The notes under the pieces are model-generated. The model made no database searches, had not been told where the DNA came from, and was given only the letters and a program-made list of their open reading frames with translations. A stretch of DNA of 28,747 nucleotides from Chloroflexi bacterium RBG_13_53_26 (GTDB lineage: Bacteria; Chloroflexota; Dehalococcoidia; UBA2247; RBG-13-53-26). A program made the translations under genes and the position numbers. Where the stretch lies: assembly GCA_001795035.1 (NCBI GenBank), contig MGMW01000025.1, forward strand, positions 1 through 28,747. Reading direction: 5' to 3'. Each line of letters opens with the position of its first letter. Positions within the stretch are counted from its first letter, which is position 1. Positions 16,579 through 24,623 of the stretch are shown here, in pieces.

Positions 16579-16832
16579 CCGGTATGGGGTCTGACAGGGC
16601 TGCCTGCTGCGTCAGTATGTAGCCTTCGCCCTACGCGCTGATCTCATGAAAAAAAGTGGCAACAGAAACTAGAGGAGCAGCTGGGCGTGGACTACTGCCT
16701 GTGGGCTGGAGGCCTCTCAGCTACTGTCTGAGTAACCCAGACCCCTGCACTGCGGTGCTCCAATCTGACCGGGGCACCGGCATATCGTGTGCAGGCGAGA
16801 TCGTCAGCAAGCGCTGATGATCGTTCTTAAGG

Positions 16833-17141
16833 TTAGAATCGGTTGCTCTGACGGACCTTGGTGTAGCACTCGCTGCAGTAGACTGGTCTCTCCGATTTCG
16901 GTTCGAAAGGCACCTCGGTGTCCTTGCCACACTGGGCGCAAACCGCAGGATACATCTGCCGTGTGCCACCTGAATAGCCGCCTTCACCCTGTCTCTGTGA
17001 CTTCTTTGCCTGACGGCACGCCGGGCAGCGCTTGGGGTCGTTGGTGTACCCCTTGGAGGCATAGAACTCCTGCTCGGAAGCGGTGAAGGCAAAAGAGGCT
17101 CCGCATTCCCGGCATTCAATCTGCTTGTCAGTATAACCCAT
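16833..17141 (-). CDS. Small zinc-ribbon protein (two CxxC pairs twice)
   Basis: A 102-residue protein with two zinc-ribbon modules: CRECGASFAFTASEQEFY...CPAC in the first half and CAQCGKDTEVPFEP...VYCSEC in the second. A Gly/Gln/Arg-rich linker (about residues 45-60) joins them. Proteins of this pattern are common, uncharacterised and cytoplasmic, and probably bind zinc and perhaps nucleic acid or ribosomes. ATG 17141 has GGAGG 8 nt upstream, so the longer frame from 17168 is not used. It is monocistronic, converging on rtcB across a 254-bp gap in which I see no gene and no clear terminator. Confidence 0.85.
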   Translation of the reverse strand: MGYTDKQIECRECGASFAFTASEQEFYASKGYTNDPKRCPACRQAKKSQRQGEGGYSGGTRQMYPAVCAQCGKDTEVPFEPKSERPVYCSECYTKVRQSNRF

Positions 17142-17307
17142 TAGATGACCTCCTCTTGTGACAAGCACAAAAAATTGGCTAGAGTTCGGTCATCCAATGC
17201 TGCTGATGAATCCTGAAGGAAACTCGACATTAGATTAATAACCTGAACTTTAACCTTGGCTGGGAATATTACAGCAAAATTTGGTCGTTTGCAACTGGGG
17301 GTCCTTT

Positions 17308-18204
17308 TCAACTCGATGCCTGTCGGGTCTTTTGCCCGACTACAGCCTCTACGATTGTGGGCACGTACTGCTCCCACCCTGCGACCAAGAAATGAACACC
17401 CTGGCAGAGAGGCTTCATCCTTCTGAGAAGGTCAATCGATATTCGCAGGCTTGTTTCGGCTATCTGGTGCTTGGGCAATCCCTCCAGTTCCTTAATGAAT
17501 TTGTCCGGCACACTGACACCTGGGAGATTGCTATTCATGAAACTTGCCATACTTGCAGACCTTAACATGGCATGCCCCACCATGACGGGCACATTCAATC
17601 TGCTAACCGACTCCATGAATTTCTCCAGAACCTCCGGGTCATAGACGGCCTGCGTTTGAATGAATTGGGCGCCTTCAGCTATCTTTTGCTTTAGCCTTTC
17701 CAGATGCGGCTCGGCGGGTTTCAGCCCTGGATTTGCCGCAACGCCAAGACAAAGACTGGGAATACCGTCCAAAGCGTGGCCCGTGATATCGTGCCCTTGT
17801 GTCAGGGCCTTGGCCGCAGCCACAAGTGACACAGAGTCGAGGTCATAGACTGGCTTGGCTTGAGCATGATCTCCTACAGACGGCGGATATCCACTGACAA
17901 GAAGCACATTCTCGATTCCCATAATGGCGGCACCCAGCAGATCGGATTGGAGTGCTATGCGATTCCTATCTCGGGCAGTCAATTCCATTAGCGGCTCTAT
18001 ATTCTTCTCTTTGAGCAGGTGGCAGATTACTAAGGATGCTGCCCGCATTACTGCTCTCTGGTTGTCACCGATGCTCACGGCGTCAACGTGATCCTTCACC
18101 ATATCTACCGTATTCAGGAATTCTCCGATGTCTACCCCTTTTGGAGGTGTTACCTCACACGTAATGACGAATTTACCATTCCTGAACAATTCTGAAAGAT
18201 GCAT
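17308..18204 (-). CDS. Methylenetetrahydrofolate reductase (MetF family), single-domain
   Basis: A TIM-barrel flavoprotein of the MetF family, reducing methylene-THF to methyl-THF. The barrel starts with FVITCEVTPPKG (catalytic-type Glu17), then DAVSIGDN, ELTARDRNR, VLLVSGYPP, KPVYDLDSV and QTQAVYDPEVLEKF. The length of 298 residues is that of a catalytic barrel without a C-terminal domain. The ATG at 18204 has GGAG 4 nt upstream. It follows the larger MetF-type fusion by 45 nt, so two MetF paralogues are probably on one transcript. This protein might act with the cysteine-rich domain of the neighbour as a MetF-MetV-like complex, or have a different C1 donor; sequence does not decide. Confidence 0.88.
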   Translation of the reverse strand: MHLSELFRNGKFVITCEVTPPKGVDIGEFLNTVDMVKDHVDAVSIGDNQRAVMRAASLVICHLLKEKNIEPLMELTARDRNRIALQSDLLGAAIMGIENVLLVSGYPPSVGDHAQAKPVYDLDSVSLVAAAKALTQGHDITGHALDGIPSLCLGVAANPGLKPAEPHLERLKQKIAEGAQFIQTQAVYDPEVLEKFMESVSRLNVPVMVGHAMLRSASMASFMNSNLPGVSVPDKFIKELEGLPKHQIAETSLRISIDLLRRMKPLCQGVHFLVAGWEQYVPTIVEAVVGQKTRQASS

Positions 18205-18249
18205 TCTTCTCCACCTCCCGCGTACTCACTGCAATTGACTGCACCATCT

Positions 18250-20280
18250 TCAAGATGACGCAGTCTTCTGATCGCTCTTGACTTTGTCGCGTTCCACGGA
18301 TGGAGGCTTCTTGGGAACAGGCGGTATCCCGAGCCTCTTGGCCGTGTGATCTCGTCCGAGATAGAAATTGATCCAGGAGGGGGTTCCCATCAGTTCCCAA
18401 TTACAGGGAGGAACCGTGTATTCCCCGATCGAGTTATCTTCTTTGTGACGCTTGAGTCTCTCGTAGGCTCTCACCCAGACGCATTTCTTATCAGGATGGA
18501 CCTCGCACCATCCTTCATGACTGCCACCACACGGACCATTTCTCTGGTTTTTGGGGCACTGGGACATGGGGCACAAAAAGGCCACGTCGAACAGGGAGCA
18601 ATCCCCGCAATTCATGCAGCCAAACATGGCTACCTTAGCCAAGTGCTCCATACTGCCAAAGATCGATTCAATCCTTGCCGAAGAGTCCACCCGCTTCATC
18701 ACGGGTTTGAATGCTTTGAATATGATGCTTCTCGGATTGAAGAGAGTGACGTGAGCAAGCCTGGAGAGCTCGTAAACAGGAGATAGCCCTGTCTTTGCCG
18801 GTCTTGATGCCGGTGTTTCAAGATTCAGGCCGGTTTTCAGATCCCTTTCGAAGAAATAGAAGCCATTGGGCTGAGGGTAGTCAAATTCAGCAACGAGGGT
18901 CTTCCAGTCCTTGGCCAGCTCTTCTCCTTTGTCAATTATGCCTTCGACCATTTCATACGTAAGGCCATGTCCCCCGATATGGGCTCCGGCACAGCCCATA
19001 CCCTTGGCTACAGCATATATCTTGGCTGCTCGAGCAAGCCTGGCTGACCTGCCTTTGTCCGAAGCCTTCGCTTCTTGAGCCACCTCTTCCAGCAACTTAT
19101 CGGTGACAACACAACCGGGAATCTGATTCGCGTTCATGATCTTGGCCGCCCCGTAAGGCAAAACATAGATGTTTGACATCACCGGTGTATTGTAGCCGTT
19201 GACTTTGAGCCAAGTCAGCACTTCATGAAGCTTCCTGGCGTCATACCCAAGTTGCGTGATGACGAAGTCGGCGCCAGCATCGACTTTCTTCTTCAACTTG
19301 TGATACTGCCCTACAAGCTCCGCCTCTGACTGCTTGAAGGGGGAAACAGAAGTACCTGCAAAGAAGTCGGTCGGAGCCAGGGTGGTTTTCTTTCCCATCG
19401 CCTCGTGTTCCATTCCGGCATTCATCATCTCCACCAACTGTAAGCCGTGGACGGAGTCCAGATCGAACACAGGTTTTGATCTCCCCATGAATCCGCCGCT
19501 TGAAGGATAGTCTCCAGTCAACAGCAGAAGGTTTCTCACCCCCAGGGCAGCGAGGCCGTAGAGCATGCTTTCGCACTCGTTCCTATTCTTGTCTCTGAAG
19601 GCAAGATGCACCAGCGGCTCTATCCCCAGTTTCCTGATCTCGGTACACAATATCTCGGTTGAGATGGCTGGATTGCCGCCGGGGTTATCGGTGACGCTTA
19701 CGGCGTGAATCCTGCCTCTCCGGGCAGCTCGCCGGGCATTCTCAACCAGCTCCTCCTGCTGCATTTCAAAAGCTCCCCGACCGGGGACCTGTTCCCAGGT
19801 GACGCAGAAGGTGTCTGGATCAAGGATGGCTTCCCTGACGAGGTTTGCTGTTGTTCTCAACCTGGTGTGGAGTGTTTCTTTCAGTCTGGCTATCGGTTCG
19901 GCCAGCCGGGAAACAGACACCTGCCCATCCGTACGGTGAAGTGAGACATACTCGTCAGCTTCCATCTGCAGACCTTCCTCCATACTCAATACCCTTTGGG
20001 GATGATCTGCAGACTCTATATCAACGATCAGGAGGGGGATGTTCTTCGTGATCCACCCCTCCCGAAGCTTGCGGTGCAGTGCGAAGGCGGTGCCTTGTGG
20101 CTCAAGATAGCCCAAAACAATGATGGCAGGCAAGTCCTTCCTTGCTCTTTCCAAACCCTCTTTCTGATTGGGTGCGTATGTTACTTCGAGCGAGCCACCG
20201 ACAGCTTCCTTAATCATGTTCACCAGATCCTGCACGCTGGCGATCACAAGGATCCGGTCTGTTTGGTTCTGGTTACTCAT
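18250..20280 (-). CDS. Pseudo-receiver / MetF / cysteine-rich MTHFR C-terminal (MetV-like) fusion
   Basis: A 676-residue three-part protein. Residues about 8-135 look like a response-regulator receiver but lack its active site: the acidic pair is replaced by Ala-Ser, the phospho-acceptor Asp by Gly57 (VLGYLEP), and the late Lys is absent. Residues about 155-450 are a MetF barrel (TWEQVPGRG with Glu163, LLLTGDYP, FDLDSV). Residues about 460-650 match the MTHFR C-terminal / MetV type, with Cys555, 558, 561, 570, 575, 584, 592 and 600, probably for Fe-S clusters or zinc. In acetogens MetV is a separate subunit linking MetF to electron transfer. ATG 20280 has AGGAG 6 nt upstream; the frame extends to a TTG at 20307 but that lacks a ribosome site. 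Confidence 0.88.
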   Translation of the reverse strand: MSNQNQTDRILVIASVQDLVNMIKEAVGGSLEVTYAPNQKEGLERARKDLPAIIVLGYLEPQGTAFALHRKLREGWITKNIPLLIVDIESADHPQRVLSMEEGLQMEADEYVSLHRTDGQVSVSRLAEPIARLKETLHTRLRTTANLVREAILDPDTFCVTWEQVPGRGAFEMQQEELVENARRAARRGRIHAVSVTDNPGGNPAISTEILCTEIRKLGIEPLVHLAFRDKNRNECESMLYGLAALGVRNLLLLTGDYPSSGGFMGRSKPVFDLDSVHGLQLVEMMNAGMEHEAMGKKTTLAPTDFFAGTSVSPFKQSEAELVGQYHKLKKKVDAGADFVITQLGYDARKLHEVLTWLKVNGYNTPVMSNIYVLPYGAAKIMNANQIPGCVVTDKLLEEVAQEAKASDKGRSARLARAAKIYAVAKGMGCAGAHIGGHGLTYEMVEGIIDKGEELAKDWKTLVAEFDYPQPNGFYFFERDLKTGLNLETPASRPAKTGLSPVYELSRLAHVTLFNPRSIIFKAFKPVMKRVDSSARIESIFGSMEHLAKVAMFGCMNCGDCSLFDVAFLCPMSQCPKNQRNGPCGGSHEGWCEVHPDKKCVWVRAYERLKRHKEDNSIGEYTVPPCNWELMGTPSWINFYLGRDHTAKRLGIPPVPKKPPSVERDKVKSDQKTASS

Positions 20281-20312
20281 TCCAATCTCCTGGGCACTCC
20301 TAATCAACGCTC

Positions 20313-20342
20313 ATTATAGCAAGAACAATTTCGCTCTCGCAA
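20313..20342 (-). promoter_or_regulatory. Probable promoter for the MetF pair
   Basis: On the minus strand, TTGCGA (20337-20342), an 18-nt spacer and a perfect TATAAT (20313-20318) lie upstream of the fusion gene. A start near 20306 gives a leader of about 26 nt containing AGGAG before ATG 20280. It implies the two MetF genes can be transcribed apart from thyX. Confidence 0.55.
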
Positions 20343-20467
20343 ACTAATCGCCCTGGGATTTCTCACGAGTTGAGGAAATGCTACGGTGCTTGCAGAATGT
20401 CACAACGGATGCAGAAGCAGCCCCAATCATGTGAACGAATTCGGGGCGGCCCACTTCGTCGCCCGCG

Positions 20468-21103
20468 CTATAGATCCCCAAAGACTCTCGGTGACTGCTC
20501 CTTCATGATCCTCTTCATCTCACCGGCTACCGCCCTCATTTCTGGAAGGGATCTCTTGCTTGTCCTGAGTTTGATGAAATGCCTGAGCTCTCTGAAATTC
20601 ATGGTCATGACTATTTGTGTCTCGCAGGCATTGGGCAAAACGTATCGTGCTATCTCAGGTTTGATACCGAGATGGAGCAGCTTGGTATAGGCACCCCAGG
20701 CGTCCAGGATAGCCTTCTCGAACACGTCACCGCCAAGCTGGCCTGCGGTGAGCTCAGGAGGGGTGACATATCTGGGCTCAGATTCTCTGACATACCTCTG
20801 GCTTCTCTGGCTATAGCTTGCCAATCTGTGGCGCACAAGCTCGTGGGTCAAAACGCGGCTGGCTCTGATGTGGAAGGTGGCTGAAGCATGCTCGATCACC
20901 GATTCATGCCCAAATTCCAGCCAACTCTCGATCCGCCTGGGGGTAGTGCCGAGCTTGTCTGTGGTGTCCCAGCAGAGCCTGCCCGCATACTCGATGAGCC
21001 ATTCGGAAGGAGGTGTACTCCGTTCCTCATCAACATGAGCCTCAGGCGGCCATAGACCGGTGATTGCAAGGAGTCTCACCTCTATGTTATAGCCGTCTAT
21101 CAT
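20468..21103 (-). CDS. thyX: Flavin-dependent thymidylate synthase
   Basis: Makes dTMP from dUMP with methylene-THF as carbon donor and FAD/NADPH as reductant. The ThyX signature RHRx7S is present (Arg91-His92-Arg93 ... Ser101), followed by QRYVRESEPRYVTPPEL. The central helix motif LEFGHESVIEHAS and the late NFRELRHFIKLRTSKRS complete the family. The length (212 residues) is full. ATG 21103 (or GTG 21106) has GGAG 4-7 nt upstream. It shares the methylene-THF pool with the MetF genes just downstream. It lies 112 nt after the response-regulator gene. Confidence 0.96.
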   Translation of the reverse strand: MIDGYNIEVRLLAITGLWPPEAHVDEERSTPPSEWLIEYAGRLCWDTTDKLGTTPRRIESWLEFGHESVIEHASATFHIRASRVLTHELVRHRLASYSQRSQRYVRESEPRYVTPPELTAGQLGGDVFEKAILDAWGAYTKLLHLGIKPEIARYVLPNACETQIVMTMNFRELRHFIKLRTSKRSLPEMRAVAGEMKRIMKEQSPRVFGDL

Positions 21104-21215
21104 CACACTCCATGAGTCTGCGAAACCCAGTCAATCAGAAACAAAGCCTCCATCCAGTGGAGGGACGGATTATCATGGCACTGTTTCCTCGAAGCTCCAA
21201 CGGGGGAATTCATGA

Positions 21216-21617
21216 CTACTGTAGGCTCACCTTGCTCAACAGCTTCTTAACCTGGTCCAGCAGTTTCTCAGGGCTGGCTGGCTTGTCCAAATAGGCTTCG
21301 GCTTCAAGAGTAAGCCCGGCGCTCACGGGGATATTGCACTCTCCTCTCTTTTCGGCAAAGCTGGTCAACATTATCACCGGAATCTCTGAGAATTGCGGAT
21401 CTTTCTTGAGTTGCTCGCAAACCGTAAATCCATCCTTGGTGGGCATGATTACATCCAGTATGATCAGGTCTGGCCTAACCTCTTTCACCTTACGCAGTCC
21501 CTCGTCGCCGTCAGAAGCAGCGCTGACCTGATAGTGCTTGCTCTCCAGGACTGTTCTTGTTGAATTGACGAAAACAGGGTCATCGTCAACGATTAATATC
21601 CTGGCTTGTCTCGACAT
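21216..21617 (-). CDS. Single-domain response regulator
   Basis: A CheY-like receiver with no output domain (133 residues). The acidic pocket DDD (11-13), phospho-acceptor Asp55 in LIILDVIMP, Thr85 in MLTS and Lys112 in YLDKP are all present, so it should be phosphorylated. The loop after Thr85 is long (FAEKRGECNIPVSAGLTLEAE), a variant seen in stand-alone receivers. ATG 21617 is chosen because AAAGGAGG lies 8 nt upstream. The hybrid kinase gene ends 41 nt before it, so it is probably that kinase's partner or a phosphate sink. Confidence 0.92.
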   Translation of the reverse strand: MSRQARILIVDDDPVFVNSTRTVLESKHYQVSAASDGDEGLRKVKEVRPDLIILDVIMPTKDGFTVCEQLKKDPQFSEIPVIMLTSFAEKRGECNIPVSAGLTLEAEAYLDKPASPEKLLDQVKKLLSKVSLQ

Positions 21618-21658
21618 CGGTTCTTCCTCCTTTAGTCCTTCTTGGTTTTTACCCGGGC

Positions 21659-23311
21659 TTAGTGGCAAATCTTAGACCCCTTTTCGGTCAGGATCCTATT
21701 AACCTCATTGAGCAAGAGAGGAGGAGAGATCGGTTTCTCAAGGTAGCCATCGGCACCCAAGTCTGAACTGGTCTCGAGCTCGTAGCGCCGTCGACTGCTG
21801 CCTTCCCTGACAGCACTCAGTACCAGAACCGGAATCCGACCGCGCCCGGTTCTTTTTCGCTCCCCGAGTCGTTTGAGAACCTCGAATCCATCCATCTCTG
21901 GCATCATGAGATCCAGAATCAGCAGGTCGGGCTTATCTGCCTCGACTTTGGACAGGGCCTCTATGCCATCACGAGCGGCAGATATCTGGAACCCCCCTGA
22001 CTCAAGTACCAGGGTTGTCGCTCTCAGCATCTCGGGATCATCATCAGCGACCAGTATTCTGGCCCCGGTGGTAACTGATCGCCCAGAATCCGCCTTAGTT
22101 GCCGCCAGTGCTACTTTGGGCAGAGCGATGGTCAGTTTGGTGCCTATCCCGGTCTCGGGGCAGGGGCTTTCTGCCCAAATCAGCCCGCCGTGAGATTCAA
22201 TGATCTTCTTGGCTATGGAAAGCCCCAAACCGGCTCCTTCTGCATCGCCTCTGGATCCGCGATAGAAATCGTCGAATACCCGGGCCAATTCCTCGGTCGC
22301 AATGCCTATTCCGGTATCTGTAATGTGCAGTTGCACAGAGTCATCTGTTTCACTGGAGTGCACTGTAACCTTGCCGTCAGCCGGGGTGTATTTAACAGCA
22401 TTACTCAACAGATTCATGATCACTTGACGTAAACGCTTTGGCACTCCCAGGATGGGCGGCAACGCGGGGGCCACGTGATTCTCTATCTGTATGTTCTTGC
22501 GCACAGCAATACCCTGAACATCAGCGATAGACTTCTCCACCAGTTCAAGTAAGGACGTCTTCTCAAAATCGACCTGTCTGATTTCGATATAGGAGATGTC
22601 AAGGACATTGTCGGTCAGGCTCATGAGATCCGAAATCCGCTGCCTGCTTCCCGCCAGCAGCTCAATCTGCTTACTGTTAAGTTCTCCGGTGAAGCCGCCA
22701 AGCAGAACGTCAAGACAGCTCTGAACTGTAGCCAGAGGAGCTCTCAAATCGTGAGAGGCGACACCCAGCACGTGAGCCAGTGTCCGTTTGGTATGAGCCA
22801 GTCTGTCAGAAACCAGATTGACAAGCTCATCTGCCATTTTGCGGCATATGTCAGCATCTTCATTCCACAGATTGCGAAGATCATCCCCATCCAGGGCAAG
22901 CAGTCTGGTATTCTCTGTGGCTACTGCTGACATGGTGAGAATGCGCTTCTCCGTAAGTGCCGACCAGCCGAAGACTTCCCCCGCACCCAAGACGTCAATG
23001 GTCGCCTGTTTTCTCGTTCGTGAGCCAATGCGAATCGCCATCTCAAGCGCCACCCTGCCCTCCACAATGACGTAGACCTTCCGCGCCGAATCGCCAGCGG
23101 CGAAGATCGACTCTCCCGGGCCATGGCACTCCCCATCGCTTATGGCAACCAACTTATCTAACTGGTCGTCAGACAGCCTCCAGAACATCTGGGATTGTCT
23201 GAGAATGGCCGTCATTTCCTGGTCACGAGTCTGCGCCATCGGTCCTTTGTCTCGAGTTTGCGCCATCTGCAGATACAAGGTGTTGCGAGCAGCAAGCTTA
23301 CGCAAACCCAT
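21659..23311 (-). CDS. Hybrid histidine kinase with N-terminal cNMP-binding-type domain and C-terminal receiver
   Basis: A cytoplasmic sensor kinase of about 550 residues, with no membrane helix. Domain order (numbered from an upstream TTG at 23326): CAP-like cyclic-nucleotide-binding fold about 41-165 (AAGDSARKVYVIVEGRV, GAGEVFGWSAL), HisKA with His192 in ASHDLRAPLA, HATPase with N box MNLLSNAVKY, DTGIGIA and GAGLGLS, then a receiver with DDD at 428-430, Asp472 and Lys531. The sensed ligand is unknown. The start is unsure: ATG 23311 overlaps a predicted -10 box, and ATGs at 23266, 23239 and 23215 are options. A near-perfect repeat of 18 nt encodes MAQTRD twice, nine codons apart, in this N-terminal stretch. 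Confidence 0.9.
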   Translation of the reverse strand: MGLRKLAARNTLYLQMAQTRDKGPMAQTRDQEMTAILRQSQMFWRLSDDQLDKLVAISDGECHGPGESIFAAGDSARKVYVIVEGRVALEMAIRIGSRTRKQATIDVLGAGEVFGWSALTEKRILTMSAVATENTRLLALDGDDLRNLWNEDADICRKMADELVNLVSDRLAHTKRTLAHVLGVASHDLRAPLATVQSCLDVLLGGFTGELNSKQIELLAGSRQRISDLMSLTDNVLDISYIEIRQVDFEKTSLLELVEKSIADVQGIAVRKNIQIENHVAPALPPILGVPKRLRQVIMNLLSNAVKYTPADGKVTVHSSETDDSVQLHITDTGIGIATEELARVFDDFYRGSRGDAEGAGLGLSIAKKIIESHGGLIWAESPCPETGIGTKLTIALPKVALAATKADSGRSVTTGARILVADDDPEMLRATTLVLESGGFQISAARDGIEALSKVEADKPDLLILDLMMPEMDGFEVLKRLGERKRTGRGRIPVLVLSAVREGSSRRRYELETSSDLGADGYLEKPISPPLLLNEVNRILTEKGSKICH

Positions 23312-23339
23312 GATACTGTTTTCCAAACTGCGCTGTCAA
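23310..23339 (-). promoter_or_regulatory. Probable promoter of the hybrid kinase operon, next to the IS end
   Basis: A consensus TTGACA (23334-23339), an 18-nt spacer and TATCAT (23310-23315) lie on the minus strand. The -35 box is only 20 bp from the inverted repeat of the IS481-type element at 23359. If used, transcription starts near 23303 and the kinase must start at an internal ATG such as 23266 or 23239. Confidence 0.5.
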
Positions 23340-23356
23340 GCACGTGTACTCGTCCA

Positions 23357-24385
23357 CTACATATGAGACAGTTGGGGATCCGGGGCCATATCCGGATGGC
23401 AGTCTCTAAGATACTCTTCAGGGGTTCTCCAGTCCAGCGACTGATGAGGGCGAACGCAGTTGTAAATCCGCTCCCAGTCTTTGAGAGCGTGGTTGAGGTT
23501 CTTAAGGTCGAGATCTTCCAGGTAGACTTCATAGAACTCCTCCGTATGGGTCCTTTGGGCTCGCTCCACGTGACCGTTGAGTTCGGGACTTTTGGGCGGT
23601 AGAACAAAGAGTGTGAGTCCCAGTTCTTGGCACAGCGCCTCAAAGGCGGCTTGAAACTCTGATCCGCCATCCACCTGGATTACCTTCACTTCGAAAGGCA
23701 TACGCTTAAGCATGGTCTTCAGAAAGGCAGCGGCAGTGCGGGCAGTGGCCCGGCTATGTGCCTCCAGGACATCCCATCTGGAAATCACATCCCGGGCGGT
23801 GAATTGCTTCAGTTCCACGCCGGGAAGAGGCCGCAGGTCCAGGGTATCTACCTCAACTAGGTCGCCGGGGTTTCGGGCTTGATAGTCTTTGGGCTTGCGT
23901 ATGGCGTAGGGACGGGACCGCGAGCGTTTCCGGGCGGAAATATAGCTTCGAGGAGGTTCCTTCAGTACACCCCTGGCCTTCAACAGGCTCAGGATGCGTC
24001 CCACCATTGAAGTGGAGGGTTGCCGTCCCTCACGTCTCAGCAGTACCACCAGCTTATCCTTTCCCCAGCGGGGGTACTGTTCCCTCAGAGCCAGGACCGC
24101 CTGCGCCAGCTCCGGGCTCCAGGTAGGCTTACGAGTCCTTTTTGGCCGGCGGCTTCTGTCCTCCAGGCCCCTTAACCCTTCTTCTTCCAGTCGCTTCTCC
24201 CAGCGGTAGAGCGTAGCTCTGGAGATGCCCATGACTTCGCTGGCCTTGCTGGCAGACAGTCCCTGCTTCCGCAAAGACTGAAAGCAGCTAACGTAGCGCA
24301 GCCTCTCTCTGGCATCATCACTGAGCTCAGCATAACCCAGCTTGGAGACACGGCCTATCACACGGGGCAGACCGAATACCCGCAT
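23357..24385 (-). CDS. IS481-type DDE transposase
   Basis: A 342-residue integrase-core transposase. The N-terminal part is a helix-turn-helix (SASKASEVMGISRATLYRWEKRL is the helix-turn-helix core) followed by a second winged segment with RYPRWG-like spacing. The catalytic triad is visible as Asp in DLVEVDTLDL, Asp in VIQVDGGSEF and Glu in LNGHVERAQRTH, then the usual NHALKDWERIYNCVRPHQSLDWRTPEEY tail. ATG 24385 has GGAGGT 8 nt upstream; a GTG at 24415 is less likely. The frame is intact. The stop codon TAG (23357-23359) falls at or just beyond the left inverted repeat, so the last codons run through the transposon end. Confidence 0.92.
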   Translation of the reverse strand: MRVFGLPRVIGRVSKLGYAELSDDARERLRYVSCFQSLRKQGLSASKASEVMGISRATLYRWEKRLEEEGLRGLEDRSRRPKRTRKPTWSPELAQAVLALREQYPRWGKDKLVVLLRREGRQPSTSMVGRILSLLKARGVLKEPPRSYISARKRSRSRPYAIRKPKDYQARNPGDLVEVDTLDLRPLPGVELKQFTARDVISRWDVLEAHSRATARTAAAFLKTMLKRMPFEVKVIQVDGGSEFQAAFEALCQELGLTLFVLPPKSPELNGHVERAQRTHTEEFYEVYLEDLDLKNLNHALKDWERIYNCVRPHQSLDWRTPEEYLRDCHPDMAPDPQLSHM

Positions 24386-24459
24386 AGAGTGCCACCTCCA
24401 TCCAATCTTTCTCACCCAGGAGAATGGCCCCTATTTTACCTGTCTACCGTCTCACATGT
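23359..24459 (-). mobile_element. IS481-family insertion sequence, about 1.1 kb
   Basis: The transposase is bracketed by imperfect 14-bp inverted repeats: ACATATGAGACAGT at 23359-23372 and the complement of ACATGTGAGACGGT at 24446-24459 (12 of 14 match). A second shared block, GGGGCCAT, lies further in at both ends with a 5-nt offset. The exact tips could be the TGTGAGAC/TATGAGAC within these repeats. I see no matching direct repeat in the flanks, so a target-site duplication is absent or decayed. It lies between the kinase gene and the yhhQ gene. Confidence 0.75.
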
Positions 24460-24530
24460 ATCTGAACGAGTTCAGCACGAATTATGGCCCGTCAGAATCG
24501 CCTATTCAAACCTTGATGAAGCCGGTCAAA

Positions 24531-24559
24531 TTGATTTTCTCTGCAAAGCAGGCTATAAA
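24531..24559 (+). promoter_or_regulatory. Probable promoter for the queuosine-precursor transporter
   Basis: TTGATT (24531-24536), a 17-nt spacer and TATAAA (24554-24559) lie downstream of the IS end and upstream of yhhQ. A start near 24566 gives a leader of about 58 nt. I looked for a preQ1 riboswitch in this leader and saw none. Confidence 0.5.
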
Positions 24560-24623
24560 CATTCCTTAAGCGGAGTAGTCGGTGATTTCTCTGGAGATGG
24601 ACAAGCGAAGGGGGTGAGACGAC

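Noticed and set aside
16591..16615. CTGAC...GTCAG dyad after rtcB as an intrinsic terminator
   Set aside because: The stem is only 5 bp with a 15-nt loop and no adjacent T-tract. A Rho-independent terminator cannot be supported.
17332..17350. Hairpin GTCGGG-N7-CCCGAC near the metF end as a terminator
   Set aside because: The stem lies inside the coding region and no T-run follows on either strand.
24560..24623. preQ1 riboswitch in the yhhQ leader
   Set aside because: I looked for the compact stem-loop with its downstream A-rich pairing strand and anti-terminator or sequestered ribosome site; the pattern is not there.
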